Positions 32,000 through 41,115 of a stretch of 64,000 bases of DNA are shown piece after piece. The translations under genes were made by a program, and so were the position numbers. Each line of letters starts with the position of its first letter. Position 1 is the stretch's first letter. The notes under the pieces are model-generated. The model saw only the letters and a program-made list of their open reading frames with translations, was not told the origin of the DNA and made no database searches. This DNA comes from Allobosea sp. (GTDB lineage Bacteria > Pseudomonadota > Alphaproteobacteria > Rhizobiales > Beijerinckiaceae): NCBI RefSeq assembly GCF_017308075.1, contig NZ_JAFKFX010000029.1, positions 161,691 to 225,690 on the forward strand. Reading direction: 5' to 3'.

Positions 32000-32971
32000 T
32001 CAGTTCGGATTGGCGGCGGAGAGCGAGACCGGCACAGCGGCGCGCGCGACCTTCGCAGTCTTGGTGTCCTCAGCGATCGGCGCAGAGACACGCGGCTCGG
32101 TCGGGTCGGCCATTGCAGCGACATGGGCCGCGAGTTCGGTGTGTCCGGACATGAGGAGGTTCAGGAGAATCTTGCCGAGACGCCGCCCAGGATTCGCGAG
32201 CAGCCTGATGCTCTTCTGCTTCAACTCCTCTTGCGAAGGGTTATACAGCCGCGCAACCCAGGTCGTGGACAGGGAGAGCGGGCGAAAGGTTGCCCAACTA
32301 CCGCGCGTCCCGCGCGTCGCCAGCATGAGCATGAGGATAGCGTTGGCAGTCGACTCATGCACGGCAACCGCGACTCCGTCCCGATCACAGATCTTGAACC
32401 CGACCTCGCGGTAGGGTCGCTCGAGACCGTGCGGCTGACGGAGCACGTCGACATTCGCACTCCAGCGGACGGTCAGGGTCCGGTCCTGGCGCAGCACGCG
32501 GTGAACCTCGGGGTCAAGCGTCAGGAGCCACGTCGTCATGTGTCTGATCTGGTCGGTGATCTTGTAATCGACGCGATCGGGCTTGAACATCGGCCGGGTG
32601 GCTGCGAGGCAAAACTGCTCTTCGGCACCGCCTGGTTGGATGAACGGCGCCCCAGCGACGCTCAGCGCATGGGCGAGGTCGTTACGTCCGGCGTATCCCT
32701 CCGGCAAGGCTTCGACCCGCAACGCTGACACCGGGACGGGCGCGGCTCCGGCCGGCGGACGCTGGTCGAGCGCATCGAAGGCGCGAAGCGTGAACTCGGA
32801 CGCCCTCATCGCTTTGGCGATAGCGTCGCTCTCGCTATGAGCGAACCCGCGCCAAGTGAAGGGGGACGGCAGCGGATAGCCGCCGGCCGCATCGTTGTCG
32901 ATATAGGCGAGCCACCGGGTCTGCTGGCCGGGGTCCTTGGGCTTGTTGCGCATGGGCTGCTCGATAGGCAT
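32000..32971 (-). CDS. Hypothetical accessory protein
   Basis: 323 residues from an ATG with CAGGAG upstream. It begins MPIEQPMRNKPKDPGQQTRW. No signal peptide or membrane segment is clear, and no family was recognised. The middle contains basic and hydrophobic stretches (LLTLDPEVHRVLRQDRTLTV). It converges with the helicase gene and belongs to the accessory block by position. Its good ribosome site and clear coding character support it as a real gene. Confidence 0.65.
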   Translation of the reverse strand: MPIEQPMRNKPKDPGQQTRWLAYIDNDAAGGYPLPSPFTWRGFAHSESDAIAKAMRASEFTLRAFDALDQRPPAGAAPVPVSALRVEALPEGYAGRNDLAHALSVAGAPFIQPGGAEEQFCLAATRPMFKPDRVDYKITDQIRHMTTWLLTLDPEVHRVLRQDRTLTVRWSANVDVLRQPHGLERPYREVGFKICDRDGVAVAVHESTANAILMLMLATRGTRGSWATFRPLSLSTTWVARLYNPSQEELKQKSIRLLANPGRRLGKILLNLLMSGHTELAAHVAAMADPTEPRVSAPIAEDTKTAKVARAAVPVSLSAANPN

Positions 32972-33015
32972 TGGGCACTCCTGGAACGGAAGAAGGTGAT
33001 GGCGCGGCAGGTCGC

Positions 33016-33246
33016 TTAACTGATGGCTCCGGATCGGCCCGTCACCGCAAAGCAGCGACGCGCAGACGCGGCATAGAGACCGCCCTGCCGCGGAAAGGTC
33101 GGGGGCTTCTCGAAGAGCCGGACACTGCGGGCATGCCGACCAGCAGCAGGCCGAACAAAATCGGGGACAGGAAGAAAAGCTGAGGCGGGATCGAAGGCAT
33201 CAAGCAGGCCCACGGCTGGCCAACCCGCCTTTCGGCAGGTGGTCAT
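33016..33246 (-). CDS. Possible small protein upstream of the 32000-32971 gene
   Basis: 76 codons from an ATG with GAGGCG upstream, ending 45 bases before the next gene in the same direction. It begins MTTCRKAGWPAVGLLDAFDP. No family was recognised. It could be a small operon member or chance. Confidence 0.3.
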   Translation of the reverse strand: MTTCRKAGWPAVGLLDAFDPASAFLPVPDFVRPAAGRHARSVRLFEKPPTFPRQGGLYAASARRCFAVTGRSGAIS

Positions 33247-33818
33247 CCGCGCCTCACTCGGACGTACCCGGGCACGGCACTGAAAGGCCCGGCGTAGTGT
33301 AGGTAGCGAAGTTCCGGCGCCCCTACACGGATTCGATGCGTCGACCCCAGTCCGTGCTCAATCCCCCACCTCCGCAGGGACATCCCCGCGGATAGAACCT
33401 GGAAACGGCCCGGTCCTGCGCGGCCGCCCTCTCTATCCGCTGAGGCTCGGCAGGACGACGCTCACAAGCCCGCCGTGTCGAGCGGATCTCTGAATTCGTC
33501 GCCCCGCGGATCCGAATCACACGGGCAGGACACAACGAACGTATCATGAACAGATAACCAATCAAGACCCACCCGCCCCCTCGAGGCAGAAGCCCGGGAC
33601 ATGGCTGATCGCAACGGCAAGGGAGAGCGCGAGAGGGGCCGCAAGCAGGGCGACTGCTCTGCATCCTTCTCCTCACCATGTTGGGCGGGCCTCGGAGGCA
33701 CGAGGCGGACCATGATGACGATAGAGGCAGCGGTCGAAGGCGAGCGGGAAGAATGCCGACGGCCTGACCTCGAACGGCGGCATGGGTCTGCCGACCCAAG
33801 CAAGCCAGCGGGACACGA
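33247..33818. other. Gap without a recognised gene
   Basis: 572 bases in which no frame on either strand gave a recognisable protein or convincing ribosome site. It separates the element's hypothetical genes from the ParDE module. Confidence 0.4.
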
Positions 33819-34139
33819 TCAGGGATCTGTTGCTTTCAGAATCGAGCCCCAGTCCTGGCGGCCGCCCAACAGACGCAGGATCACGACATGATCCGCGGCG
33901 ATGGTATAGACGATCACATGAGCTTCATGCGCGAGAATCCGCACGGGCGGCGTGAATTCGGCACGCTCCCGCGCCAATGTCGGCATGGTGGCGATCGTTT
34001 CGAACAACTGGGCCAACGCGTCGACATAGCGGTCGGCCTGCGCGGCCGACCAAGTCTCCGCGGAGAAACGCCAGATTTCGTCGAGATCGTCCAGCGCCCG
34101 AGGCGTGAGCCTATAGCGGGCTCCGCTACCTAACGGCAT
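33819..34139 (-). CDS. parE: ParE/RelE-superfamily toxin
   Basis: 106 residues from the ATG at 34139 (MPLGSGARYRLTPRALDDLD). The ParE fold is visible: YRLTPRALDDLDEIWRFSAE, then AQADRYVDALAQLFETIATM and the C-terminal strand motif ILRLLGGRQDW. ParE toxins block DNA gyrase. The start overlaps the antitoxin gene by 14 bases, the normal antitoxin-first arrangement. The pair would stabilise the mobile element. Confidence 0.85.
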   Translation of the reverse strand: MPLGSGARYRLTPRALDDLDEIWRFSAETWSAAQADRYVDALAQLFETIATMPTLARERAEFTPPVRILAHEAHVIVYTIAADHVVILRLLGGRQDWGSILKATDP

Positions 34140-34371
34140 GACGCTCGCGCATGCGCAATTTGAATGCGTCAACGTCGAGGAACTGCGGCTCTCCGCTTTC
34201 GACCCCTTCGGTGATAGCGGCCTGCAGTGCCGCGATTGCTTCCGCTCGCTGCTGATCCTTGCGGATCAGATCGCGGACATAGTCGCTCGCGTTGCCGTAT
34301 CGGCCACCTGCCGCCTGGCGTTCGACCCAGGCCTTCATCGGCTCAGGCAGGGACACGTTCATCGTTGCCAT
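34126..34371 (-). CDS. parD: ParD-type antitoxin
   Basis: 81 residues from the ATG at 34371 (MATMNVSLPEPMKAWVERQA), with GGAGGAG upstream. An ATG four codons earlier is less likely. The N-terminal ribbon-helix-helix (MNVSLPEPMKAWVERQAAGG) and GNASDYVRDLIRKDQQR are classic ParD. The C-terminal part would wrap around the ParE toxin. It leads the toxin gene and probably represses the operon. Confidence 0.88.
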   Translation of the reverse strand: MATMNVSLPEPMKAWVERQAAGGRYGNASDYVRDLIRKDQQRAEAIAALQAAITEGVESGEPQFLDVDAFKLRMRERHAVR

Positions 34372-34969
34372 GGGCTCCTCCATTCCCGGGGGACGCTACC
34401 ACAGATGACAATCTTTGCTAAATCGTTCATCTTGGCCATCGGACTCGTTTGTCGCTGGAGGACCTCCCCGCAAGCCCCTTCCTATGACGACGAGCGCGAG
34501 GAAAGGATAAAGGGGCTCTCGCTGCTCCGCCTGTATCACCCTCTCCTCGCGCCCTCCTTCACGGGCAGGGTTTTTCTTGCGGACTTTGGTACGGAAAGCG
34601 CGAGGGGAGAATGGGGATCTCCTTCGCCAGCAGATGGTACCGGTCCAGACGTTGCTCTCACCGCCGCCCTGCGCGACCTCGACAGCCAAGCCCCACCCTT
34701 CCGCGCCAGCTCGAGATCTTTCTTCTCCTGTTCGAAGCTAGCTCAGGGCGCCTTTTTTCCGTCCAGAGCGAACTGCTTGAGGAAGGCTGTCAGGTCCTTG
34801 ACCTCCTGCTCGTTCTTGATTCCGATCTCGGAGGCCGACTACGCCGTGCTCCTGCCGGGAACGCCGACCTTAGGGCGCAAGAATTAGCGCCTCTCGGATG
34901 GAAGCTTGATCGATACACAGGCGCGGGAGATCCTCTGCGCCCTGGCGGCGGCGATCACGCCGACTCTGA
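34372..34969. other. Mostly gene-free gap with one decayed fragment
   Basis: About 600 bases between ParD and PurU. Apart from the cytochrome-like remnant at 34743-34838 no coding sequence was recognised. It probably marks the right edge of the accessory block. Confidence 0.4.
34743..34838 (-). pseudogene. C-terminal remnant of a c-type cytochrome-like gene
   Basis: The minus strand reads IKNEQEVKDLTAFLKQFALD and then GKKAP and a stop, like the end of small cytochrome c proteins (G.K..QE..DLIAFLK). The frame is closed upstream by a stop at 34839-34841, and no haem motif is present. It is a short decayed fragment. Confidence 0.45.
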
Positions 34970-35833
34970 TCAGTCGGTGAAGACCACTGCCTTTTTGCCG
35001 TTGAGCAGCAAGCGGTCTTCCAAATGATAGCGTACGGCGCGAGCCAGTACTCGCCGCTCAATGTCGCGGCCCTTGCGGACCAGGTCCTCGGGTGTGTCGC
35101 GGTGGGAAATTCGCTCGACGTCCTGTTCGATGATCGGCCCCTCGTCCAGATCTGACGTAACATAATGTGCTGTCGCTCCGATGAGCTTGACCCCGCGTTC
35201 GTGGGCCTGGTGATAGGGCTTGGCGCCTTTGAAGCCGGGCAGGAAGGAATGGTGGATATTGATGCAGCGCCCCGAGAGCTTGGCCGAAAGTCCATCGGAC
35301 AAGATCTGCATGTATCGTGCAAGCACGACGAAATCGGTCTGCGTCTCCTGGATCAAGCGCCAGAGCTCCGCCTCCTGTTCCATCTTGGTCTGCCGATTGA
35401 CCGGCATATGGTGAAACGGCAAATCGCCGAGATCCGTGGATGCGATGTGCTCGCGGCCATGGTTCGAGACGATGCCGGTGATATCCATCGCCAGTTCGCC
35501 GATGCGCCAGCGATAGATGAGATCCGCGAGGCAGTGGTCGAATTTCGAGACCAGCAGCATGACCCGCTTTCGCGCTGTTGCGTCACGCAGCGAGACCGTC
35601 ATCTTAAAGCGTAGCGCCATCTCGTCGACGAGGCTGCGGATCTCGGCGACGCTGCGGGCTCCGTCCAGGCGGTCGAAGACGACACGCATGAAGAAGCGTC
35701 CGGTTTCGGCGTCATCGAATTGCTGGGCGTCGCGGATATTGCAACCTGCCTCGGCCAGCAGGGTCGATACGGCGGCAACAATGCCGGGGCGGTCCAGACA
35801 GGACAGGGCAAGGATCAGCGGAGCGTTGGACAT
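34970..35833 (-). CDS. purU: Formyltetrahydrofolate deformylase
   Basis: 287 residues, the usual PurU length. The N-terminal ACT domain (residues 1-85) begins [20 protein letters not shown]. The formyltransferase-fold domain contains the loop [12 protein letters not shown], the catalytic His in [17 protein letters not shown], and the conserved Asp in [15 protein letters not shown]. It hydrolyses 10-formyl-tetrahydrofolate to formate and tetrahydrofolate. It lies after the sarcosine oxidase operon, which makes one-carbon folate, so it may prevent trapping of the folate pool. Confidence 0.95.
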   Translation of the reverse strand: MSNAPLILALSCLDRPGIVAAVSTLLAEAGCNIRDAQQFDDAETGRFFMRVVFDRLDGARSVAEIRSLVDEMALRFKMTVSLRDATARKRVMLLVSKFDHCLADLIYRWRIGELAMDITGIVSNHGREHIASTDLGDLPFHHMPVNRQTKMEQEAELWRLIQETQTDFVVLARYMQILSDGLSAKLSGRCINIHHSFLPGFKGAKPYHQAHERGVKLIGATAHYVTSDLDEGPIIEQDVERISHRDTPEDLVRKGRDIERRVLARAVRYHLEDRLLLNGKKAVVFTD

Positions 35834-35915
35834 GGATCATCGGCCCGCCGGTGCGGGTCCCTGAAAGAAGGTTGACGGGAGAACAGGCGGGTAGGCAGCG
35901 CGCAACGCGCTGCCG

Positions 35916-36536
35916 TCAACCTCGGCCCGAGGCCACGCGACAACCGAATTCGCTCGCTGAGGCGACGAACCAGGACCAGAAGCTGCCCGCCATGCTGCGC
36001 GGAACCGCAATCTCGAAGACCGGCCCTTCGGGGGTGTCTTCCAGCCGCCAAAGATGGACGCCGACATAGGCGATGCTGGTCAGCGCCGTGTCGCCCACGG
36101 CAAAGGCGGCCGGATGCAGATCGAGCATCACGCCCTTCGCCAGGACGTCGCGAACCCGCGGCCCTGCGAGCCTGATCGCTGCGCGCGCATCGCTCTGGTC
36201 ACTCACCGCGGCATGGGCCGAGAGTTCGTCGAGAAGCCCGGCGAAGCCATCACGCGAGGCGGCACGCAGCAGCCACTGATCCGGGCCGGCCCAGATGAGG
36301 TCGTGAGCCGGGCCCCGGGCGATCCGCGGCGCCGATGGCGGAGCGAGGCCAAGTCTCGTCTCGACGATCCGCGACAATGCCGCCGTGCCATCCGGCCCCG
36401 CGATCACGCTCGCCAGACCGGAGCCCTCCAGCGCGGTGACGAAGATGCCGGCCTCGCCCTCCGCGCCGAGCGAGCCAGGCTGCGCGATGCTGGCCCAGGC
36501 GCCGCGCGGTTTCCACGAGGTCGCGGTCTCAGCCAT
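35916..36536 (-). CDS. soxG: Sarcosine oxidase gamma subunit
   Basis: 206 residues from the ATG at 36536 (MAETATSWKPRGAWASIAQP). It overlaps the alpha-subunit stop by eight bases. Family segments include PAHDLIWAGPDQWLLRAASR and DVLAKGVMLDLHPAAFAVGD, followed by WRLEDTPEGPVFEIAVPRS. The gamma subunit has an aminomethyltransferase-like fold and completes the alpha-beta-gamma-delta heterotetramer. Confidence 0.9.
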   Translation of the reverse strand: MAETATSWKPRGAWASIAQPGSLGAEGEAGIFVTALEGSGLASVIAGPDGTAALSRIVETRLGLAPPSAPRIARGPAHDLIWAGPDQWLLRAASRDGFAGLLDELSAHAAVSDQSDARAAIRLAGPRVRDVLAKGVMLDLHPAAFAVGDTALTSIAYVGVHLWRLEDTPEGPVFEIAVPRSMAGSFWSWFVASASEFGCRVASGRG

Positions 36537-39513
36537 GGAGATGGGTCCCTTCGGGATCGACGAAGACGGGCGAGCAGATCTCGACGACGATGTCGCCGTT
36601 GCGGACGGGGTCATAGGCGCGGACGCGATCGCCGATGCGGCCGGCGCCGCCCCGGATCAGGCCGAGGCCCATCCAGTGGTTGAGATGCGGCGAATAGGCG
36701 ACCGAGGTCATGTAGCCCTCGTCATTTTCCATCGCCGTCGCCTTGCCGATGCCGATGAAATGCGCGCCGGCGCGCAGGCGCTGCGACGGGTCGACCGGCT
36801 TGAACCCGACGAAGGACGGCCGATCCTTCTCGACGAGGGCCTGACGGCCGGCCATCAGGCGGCCGACGAAATCCTTTTTCGTCGACATCATCTTGCCGAG
36901 GCCGAGATCGCGGGCCGTGGTCTGGCCATTGAGTTCGTTGCCGGCGACATGGCCCTTCTCAATGCGCATCACGCCGAGCGCTTCGGTGCCGTAGGGCGTG
37001 ATGCTGAAGCGTTCGCCCGCCTGCATCAGCGCGCGCACCATCGCGTCGCCGTAATCGGCGGGAACGGCCAGCTCGTAAGCCAGCTCGCCCGAGAAGGAGA
37101 TGCGGAACAGCCGCGCCGGGATGCCGCCGCCCACAGTCACGGCCTGTGCGGCGAGATAGGGGAAGGCTTCGTTCGAGATGTCGTGCGCGGGGTCGACGAC
37201 CCAGCGCAGCGTCTCGCGCGCCTTCGGGCCGGCGATCGAAACCTGCGCCCACTGCTCGGAAACCGAAACCATCCGCACGTCGAGTTCCGGCCAGAGCACC
37301 TGATGGCAGAATTCCAGATGCTGCATCACCTTGCCGGCATTGGCGGTGGTGGTGGTCATCAGGAAATGCTGCTCGCCGAGGCGGGAGGTCGTACCGTCAT
37401 CCATGACGAAGCCGTCCTCGCGCAGCATCAGGCCATAGCGCGCCTTGCCGACCGGCAGGGCCTTCCAGCCATTGATGTACACGCGCTCGAGGAACTCGGC
37501 CGCGTCGGCGCCCTGGATGTCGATCTTGCCCAGCGTCGAGACATCGCAGATGCCGACACTTGCGCGAACCGCCAGGACCTCGCGGTTGACGGTGGTCAAC
37601 CAGTCATTCTCGCCGGGCTTCGGGTAATACTGCGCGCGCAGCCATTGACCGGCCTCGACGAAGACGGCGCCTTGCTCGCGCGACCAGTCATGGGTCGGCG
37701 CAAGACGGGCGGGCTTGAAATCCTTGCCGCGGTGATGGCCGGCGAGCGCGCCGATCGCGACCGGCGTATAGGGCGGCCGGAACGTCGTCGTTCCCGTCTG
37801 CGGGATCGTCTTGCCGGTCTGCTCGGCCATGATGGCGAGGCCGGAGAGGTTCGAGGTCTTGCCCTGGTCGGTCGCCATGCCGAGCGTGGTATAGCGCTTG
37901 AGATGCTCGACCGGCCGGAAGCCCTCGCGGGCCGCAAGCTCGACATCCTTGTCGGTCACGTCGTTCTGGTAGTCGACGAAGGCCTTGCCCTTCGAGCCCT
38001 TCACCCGCCAGACCGGCTGGAGCCTGGTCGTCTCGGGATCGGTCGCGGGAATGGGTTCGACGCCGGCAGGCGTCAGTCCTGCCTCGGCGGCAGCCTCCCG
38101 GCCGAGCCGTGCGCCATCGTCCAGCGCCTGCGCCAGGGTGAAACGCCCGGCTGCGCTGCCGGCGACGGCGAGACCTGCCGGCAAGGCGCCCGGCACGAAG
38201 CATTGCAGAGCCTCGTCCCAGGCTGGCTTGCCGTTCTGATGCGAGGTCAGGTGCAGGGTCGGGTTCCAGCCGTTGGAGACCGCCAGCAGATCGCAGCCGA
38301 GCGTCGTCGTCGCGCCGGAGGCATCGCGGATGGTGACGGCGTCGAGCTTGCGGCCGCCGCGCGCATCCTCGACCACGCCGCCTGCGAACAGCCGTGCACC
38401 GAGCTTCTCGGCCATTGATTTGCGTGCCGGGTCGACACCCCCGCGGGTATCGACGATCGCCGCCACCTTGCCGCCGGCAGCGGCAATGTCGCGCGCCGTG
38501 GCCCAGCCATCGTCGCCGGCCGTGAACAGCACCGTCTCGCGCCCCGGCAGAACGCCGTAGCGATTGACATAGGCGCGCGCTGCGCCGGCGAGCATGACGC
38601 CGGGCGTGTCGTTGCCGGGGAAGACGATCGGCCGCTCCAGCGCGCCCGCGGCCAGGATCGCGCGCCTGGCATAGATCCGCCAGCCACGCTGGCGCGGCTG
38701 ATGAGCCGCCGGCTCCGGCAGATGATCACCGACGCGCTCGACCGCGCCATAGATACCGTGGTCGTAAAGCCCGAAAATGGTGGTGCGGGGCATGATCCGC
38801 ACCTCGGGCAGGCTTTCGAGCTCGGCCAGCGTCGCGGCCAGCCATTCGCCGGCCGGCTTGCCGGCGATTTCGCGCTTCTCGGCGAGCAGGCGCCCGCCGA
38901 GGCGGAAATCTTCGTCGCAGAGAATGACGCGGGTACCGCTGCGGCCGGCCGCGAGCGCGGCAGCGAGCCCCGCCGGGCCGCCGCCGATGACCAGCAGGTC
39001 GCAGAAGGCAAAGGCCTTCTCGTAATGGTCGGGGTCCTCGGCTCCTGCCGCACGACCCAGGCCCGCGGCCCGGCGGATCAGCGGCTCGTAGAGCTTCTCC
39101 CAGAAGGCCGCCGGCCACATGAAGGTCTTGTAGTAGAAGCCGGCGACGAGCGCCGGTGAGAACAGCCCGTTGATCGAGAGCAGGTCGAAGGCGAGCGAGG
39201 GCCAGCGGTTCTGGCTCGCGGCGTCGAGCCCATCGAACAGCTCGACCACGGTGGCGCGTGTGTTGGGCTCGCGGCGGGCGCCCGAGCGCAGCTCGACCAG
39301 CGCATTGGGCTCCTCCGGCCCGGCCGAGAGAACGCCGCGCGGCCGGTGATATTTGAAGGAGCGGCCGACCAGGCGGACGCCGTTAGCGAGCAGGGCGGAG
39401 GCCAGCGTATCGCCGGCATGGCCCCGGTACAGCTTGCCGTCGAAGCTGAAGCTCAGTGCGCGGCTGCGATCGATCAGTCCGCCGGAGGCAAGGCGGAGAG
39501 GCTGCCCGCTCAT
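36529..39513 (-). CDS. soxA: Sarcosine oxidase alpha subunit
   Basis: 994 residues from the ATG at 39513 (MSGQPLRLASGGLIDRSRAL), the expected size. The N-terminal Fer2_4-like domain (FDGKLYRGHAGDTLASALLA, SFKYHRPRGV) is followed by an NAD-binding fold (LLVIGGGPAGLAAALAAG near 175). The C-terminal third is a folate-binding aminomethyltransferase domain. It binds NAD and tetrahydrofolate and turns the methyl group of sarcosine into 5,10-methylene-tetrahydrofolate. A four-base overlap joins it to the delta subunit. Confidence 0.95.
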   Translation of the reverse strand: MSGQPLRLASGGLIDRSRALSFSFDGKLYRGHAGDTLASALLANGVRLVGRSFKYHRPRGVLSAGPEEPNALVELRSGARREPNTRATVVELFDGLDAASQNRWPSLAFDLLSINGLFSPALVAGFYYKTFMWPAAFWEKLYEPLIRRAAGLGRAAGAEDPDHYEKAFAFCDLLVIGGGPAGLAAALAAGRSGTRVILCDEDFRLGGRLLAEKREIAGKPAGEWLAATLAELESLPEVRIMPRTTIFGLYDHGIYGAVERVGDHLPEPAAHQPRQRGWRIYARRAILAAGALERPIVFPGNDTPGVMLAGAARAYVNRYGVLPGRETVLFTAGDDGWATARDIAAAGGKVAAIVDTRGGVDPARKSMAEKLGARLFAGGVVEDARGGRKLDAVTIRDASGATTTLGCDLLAVSNGWNPTLHLTSHQNGKPAWDEALQCFVPGALPAGLAVAGSAAGRFTLAQALDDGARLGREAAAEAGLTPAGVEPIPATDPETTRLQPVWRVKGSKGKAFVDYQNDVTDKDVELAAREGFRPVEHLKRYTTLGMATDQGKTSNLSGLAIMAEQTGKTIPQTGTTTFRPPYTPVAIGALAGHHRGKDFKPARLAPTHDWSREQGAVFVEAGQWLRAQYYPKPGENDWLTTVNREVLAVRASVGICDVSTLGKIDIQGADAAEFLERVYINGWKALPVGKARYGLMLREDGFVMDDGTTSRLGEQHFLMTTTTANAGKVMQHLEFCHQVLWPELDVRMVSVSEQWAQVSIAGPKARETLRWVVDPAHDISNEAFPYLAAQAVTVGGGIPARLFRISFSGELAYELAVPADYGDAMVRALMQAGERFSITPYGTEALGVMRIEKGHVAGNELNGQTTARDLGLGKMMSTKKDFVGRLMAGRQALVEKDRPSFVGFKPVDPSQRLRAGAHFIGIGKATAMENDEGYMTSVAYSPHLNHWMGLGLIRGGAGRIGDRVRAYDPVRNGDIVVEICSPVFVDPEGTHLHG

Positions 39514-39785
39514 GCTGCTGCTCCTGCCTTGCGGGCCTTTGCCGGTTCTACCGCTGTGATCGCATGGGTGCGGGTATCGCGGGTCACGACCAGCCAGGAA
39601 TGGCAGCCGGCGCCATGATACCAAAGCTCGCGATTCACGCCGGCCGGATTGTCGCGGAGATAGACGTAATCCGTCATGGCCGCCTGCGTCGCCCTAAGGC
39701 CGTTCGGGCGTTGCGGGTCGGCCGCGCCGAGATAGGAGAATTCCTGGGCGTCGCGCGCGCCGCAATGGGGGCAATCAATGCGCAT
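39510..39785 (-). CDS. soxD: Sarcosine oxidase delta subunit
   Basis: 91 residues. The zinc-binding N-terminus MRIDCPHCGARDAQEFSYLG supplies two Cys, with His and Cys further on in WYHGAGCHSWL. The family segment YVYLRDNPAGVNRELWYH is intact. The stop overlaps the alpha-subunit start. The delta subunit is structural and binds zinc in the heterotetramer. Confidence 0.93.
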   Translation of the reverse strand: MRIDCPHCGARDAQEFSYLGAADPQRPNGLRATQAAMTDYVYLRDNPAGVNRELWYHGAGCHSWLVVTRDTRTHAITAVEPAKARKAGAAA

Positions 39786-39809
39786 GGGAAGGTCCTCGGC
39801 AGCGCGCGG

Positions 39810-41060
39810 TCAGTGCAGGTTGGGCTGGGCGCCGGCGCCCTTCTCGTCGATCACTCGCCCGGTGGCGAAGCGATCGAGCCGATAGGCGGTCGCGACCGGG
39901 TGCGGCTGTCCCGTCGCGATCAGATGGGCGAAGCAGAAGCCCGAGGCCGGCGTCGCCTTGAACCCGCCATAGCACCAGCCGGAATTGAGATAGAGTCCGT
40001 CGACCGGCGTGAAATCGATGATCGGGGAGCCGTCCATCGACATGTCCATGACGCCGCCCCAATGGCGCAGCATCCGCACCCGGCCGAGGCCGGGCCAGAG
40101 CGCCATCGCCGATTCCATCACGTCCTCGATCACGGGGAGGTTTCCGCGCTGGGCGTAGGAGTTGTAGCCGTCGATGTCGCCGCCGAAGACGAGCCCGCCT
40201 TTGTCCGACTGGCTGATGTAGAAATGTCCGGCGCCGAAGGTGACGACGGTATCGATCAGCGGCTTCAATCCCTCCGACACGAAGGCCTGAAGCACGTGGG
40301 TCTCGATCGGCAGGCGCAGACCGGCCATCGCGGCTACCCGCCCGGAGTTGCCGGCGACCGCCATGGCGATCTTCTTGGCGCGGATTGGCCCGCGCGAAGT
40401 CTCGACGCCAACGGCCCGTCCACCCGAGATGGTGATGCCGGTGACCTCGCAATTCTGGATCATGTCGACGCCGCGACTGTCGGCGGCGCGTGCATAGCCC
40501 CAGGCAACGGCGTCGTGCCGGGCCGAGCCGCCGCGGCGTTGCAGCAGGCCACCATGGATCGGGAAGCGGGCATTGTCGTGATCGAGATAGGGCAGCATCG
40601 CCCTGACCTGTTCGCGGCCGAGCAGCTCGGAATCGACGCCGGCGAGCCGCATCGCGTTGCCGCGCCGGGCGAAGGCGTCGCGCTGCGCATCGGAATGGTA
40701 GAGATTGATTACGCCGCGCTGGCTGACCATGGCGTTGTAGTTCAGGTCTTCCTCGAGCCCTTCCCAGAGCTTCATCGAGAGTTCGTAGAAGGGGGTGTTG
40801 CCGGGCAGGAGGTAGTTCGACCGGATGATCGTGGTATTGCGCCCGACATTGCCGGAGCCGAGATAGCCCTTCTCCAGCACTGCGACATTGGTGATGTCGT
40901 GCCGGCTGGCGAGGTAATGCGCCGTGGCAAGGCCATGCCCGCCACCGCCGATGATAATGACATCGTATTCCGGCTTCGGCACGGGATCACGCCAAGCCGG
41001 CGTCCAGCCCTTGTGCCCTTGCAGGGCCTGAGCGAGCAGCGAGAAGACTGAATAGCGCAT
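39810..41060 (-). CDS. soxB: Sarcosine oxidase beta subunit
   Basis: 416 residues. The FAD-binding Rossmann motif lies in VIIIGGGGHGLATAHYLASR, and the His that carries covalent FMN in the family is in GGSARHDAVAWGYA. The substrate-side segment is AGHFYISQSDKGGLVFGGDI. It demethylates sarcosine oxidatively to glycine. It is the first gene of the leftward sox operon. Its start codon overlaps, in CATG, an ATG on the opposite strand that could start the divergent regulator gene. Confidence 0.95.
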   Translation of the reverse strand: MRYSVFSLLAQALQGHKGWTPAWRDPVPKPEYDVIIIGGGGHGLATAHYLASRHDITNVAVLEKGYLGSGNVGRNTTIIRSNYLLPGNTPFYELSMKLWEGLEEDLNYNAMVSQRGVINLYHSDAQRDAFARRGNAMRLAGVDSELLGREQVRAMLPYLDHDNARFPIHGGLLQRRGGSARHDAVAWGYARAADSRGVDMIQNCEVTGITISGGRAVGVETSRGPIRAKKIAMAVAGNSGRVAAMAGLRLPIETHVLQAFVSEGLKPLIDTVVTFGAGHFYISQSDKGGLVFGGDIDGYNSYAQRGNLPVIEDVMESAMALWPGLGRVRMLRHWGGVMDMSMDGSPIIDFTPVDGLYLNSGWCYGGFKATPASGFCFAHLIATGQPHPVATAYRLDRFATGRVIDEKGAGAQPNLH

Positions 41061-41115
41061 GGAACGATCCGGACAGGCTTGTCATCTGGAGATTGACCGA
41101 CATAGGCTCCGCGAC

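Noticed and set aside
35834-36536. Glycine riboswitch upstream of the sarcosine and one-carbon genes
   Set aside because: Looked for because of the pathway, but the spaces are short or filled by genes and no tandem glycine-aptamer pattern was seen.
36385-38418. 677-codon open frame on the plus strand
   Set aside because: It lies entirely antisense to soxA and soxG, whose families and active-site features are clear. Long antisense frames are expected in high-GC DNA.
39456-41051. 531-codon plus-strand frame
   Set aside because: It is antisense to soxD and soxB, which are recognised by zinc and flavin motifs.
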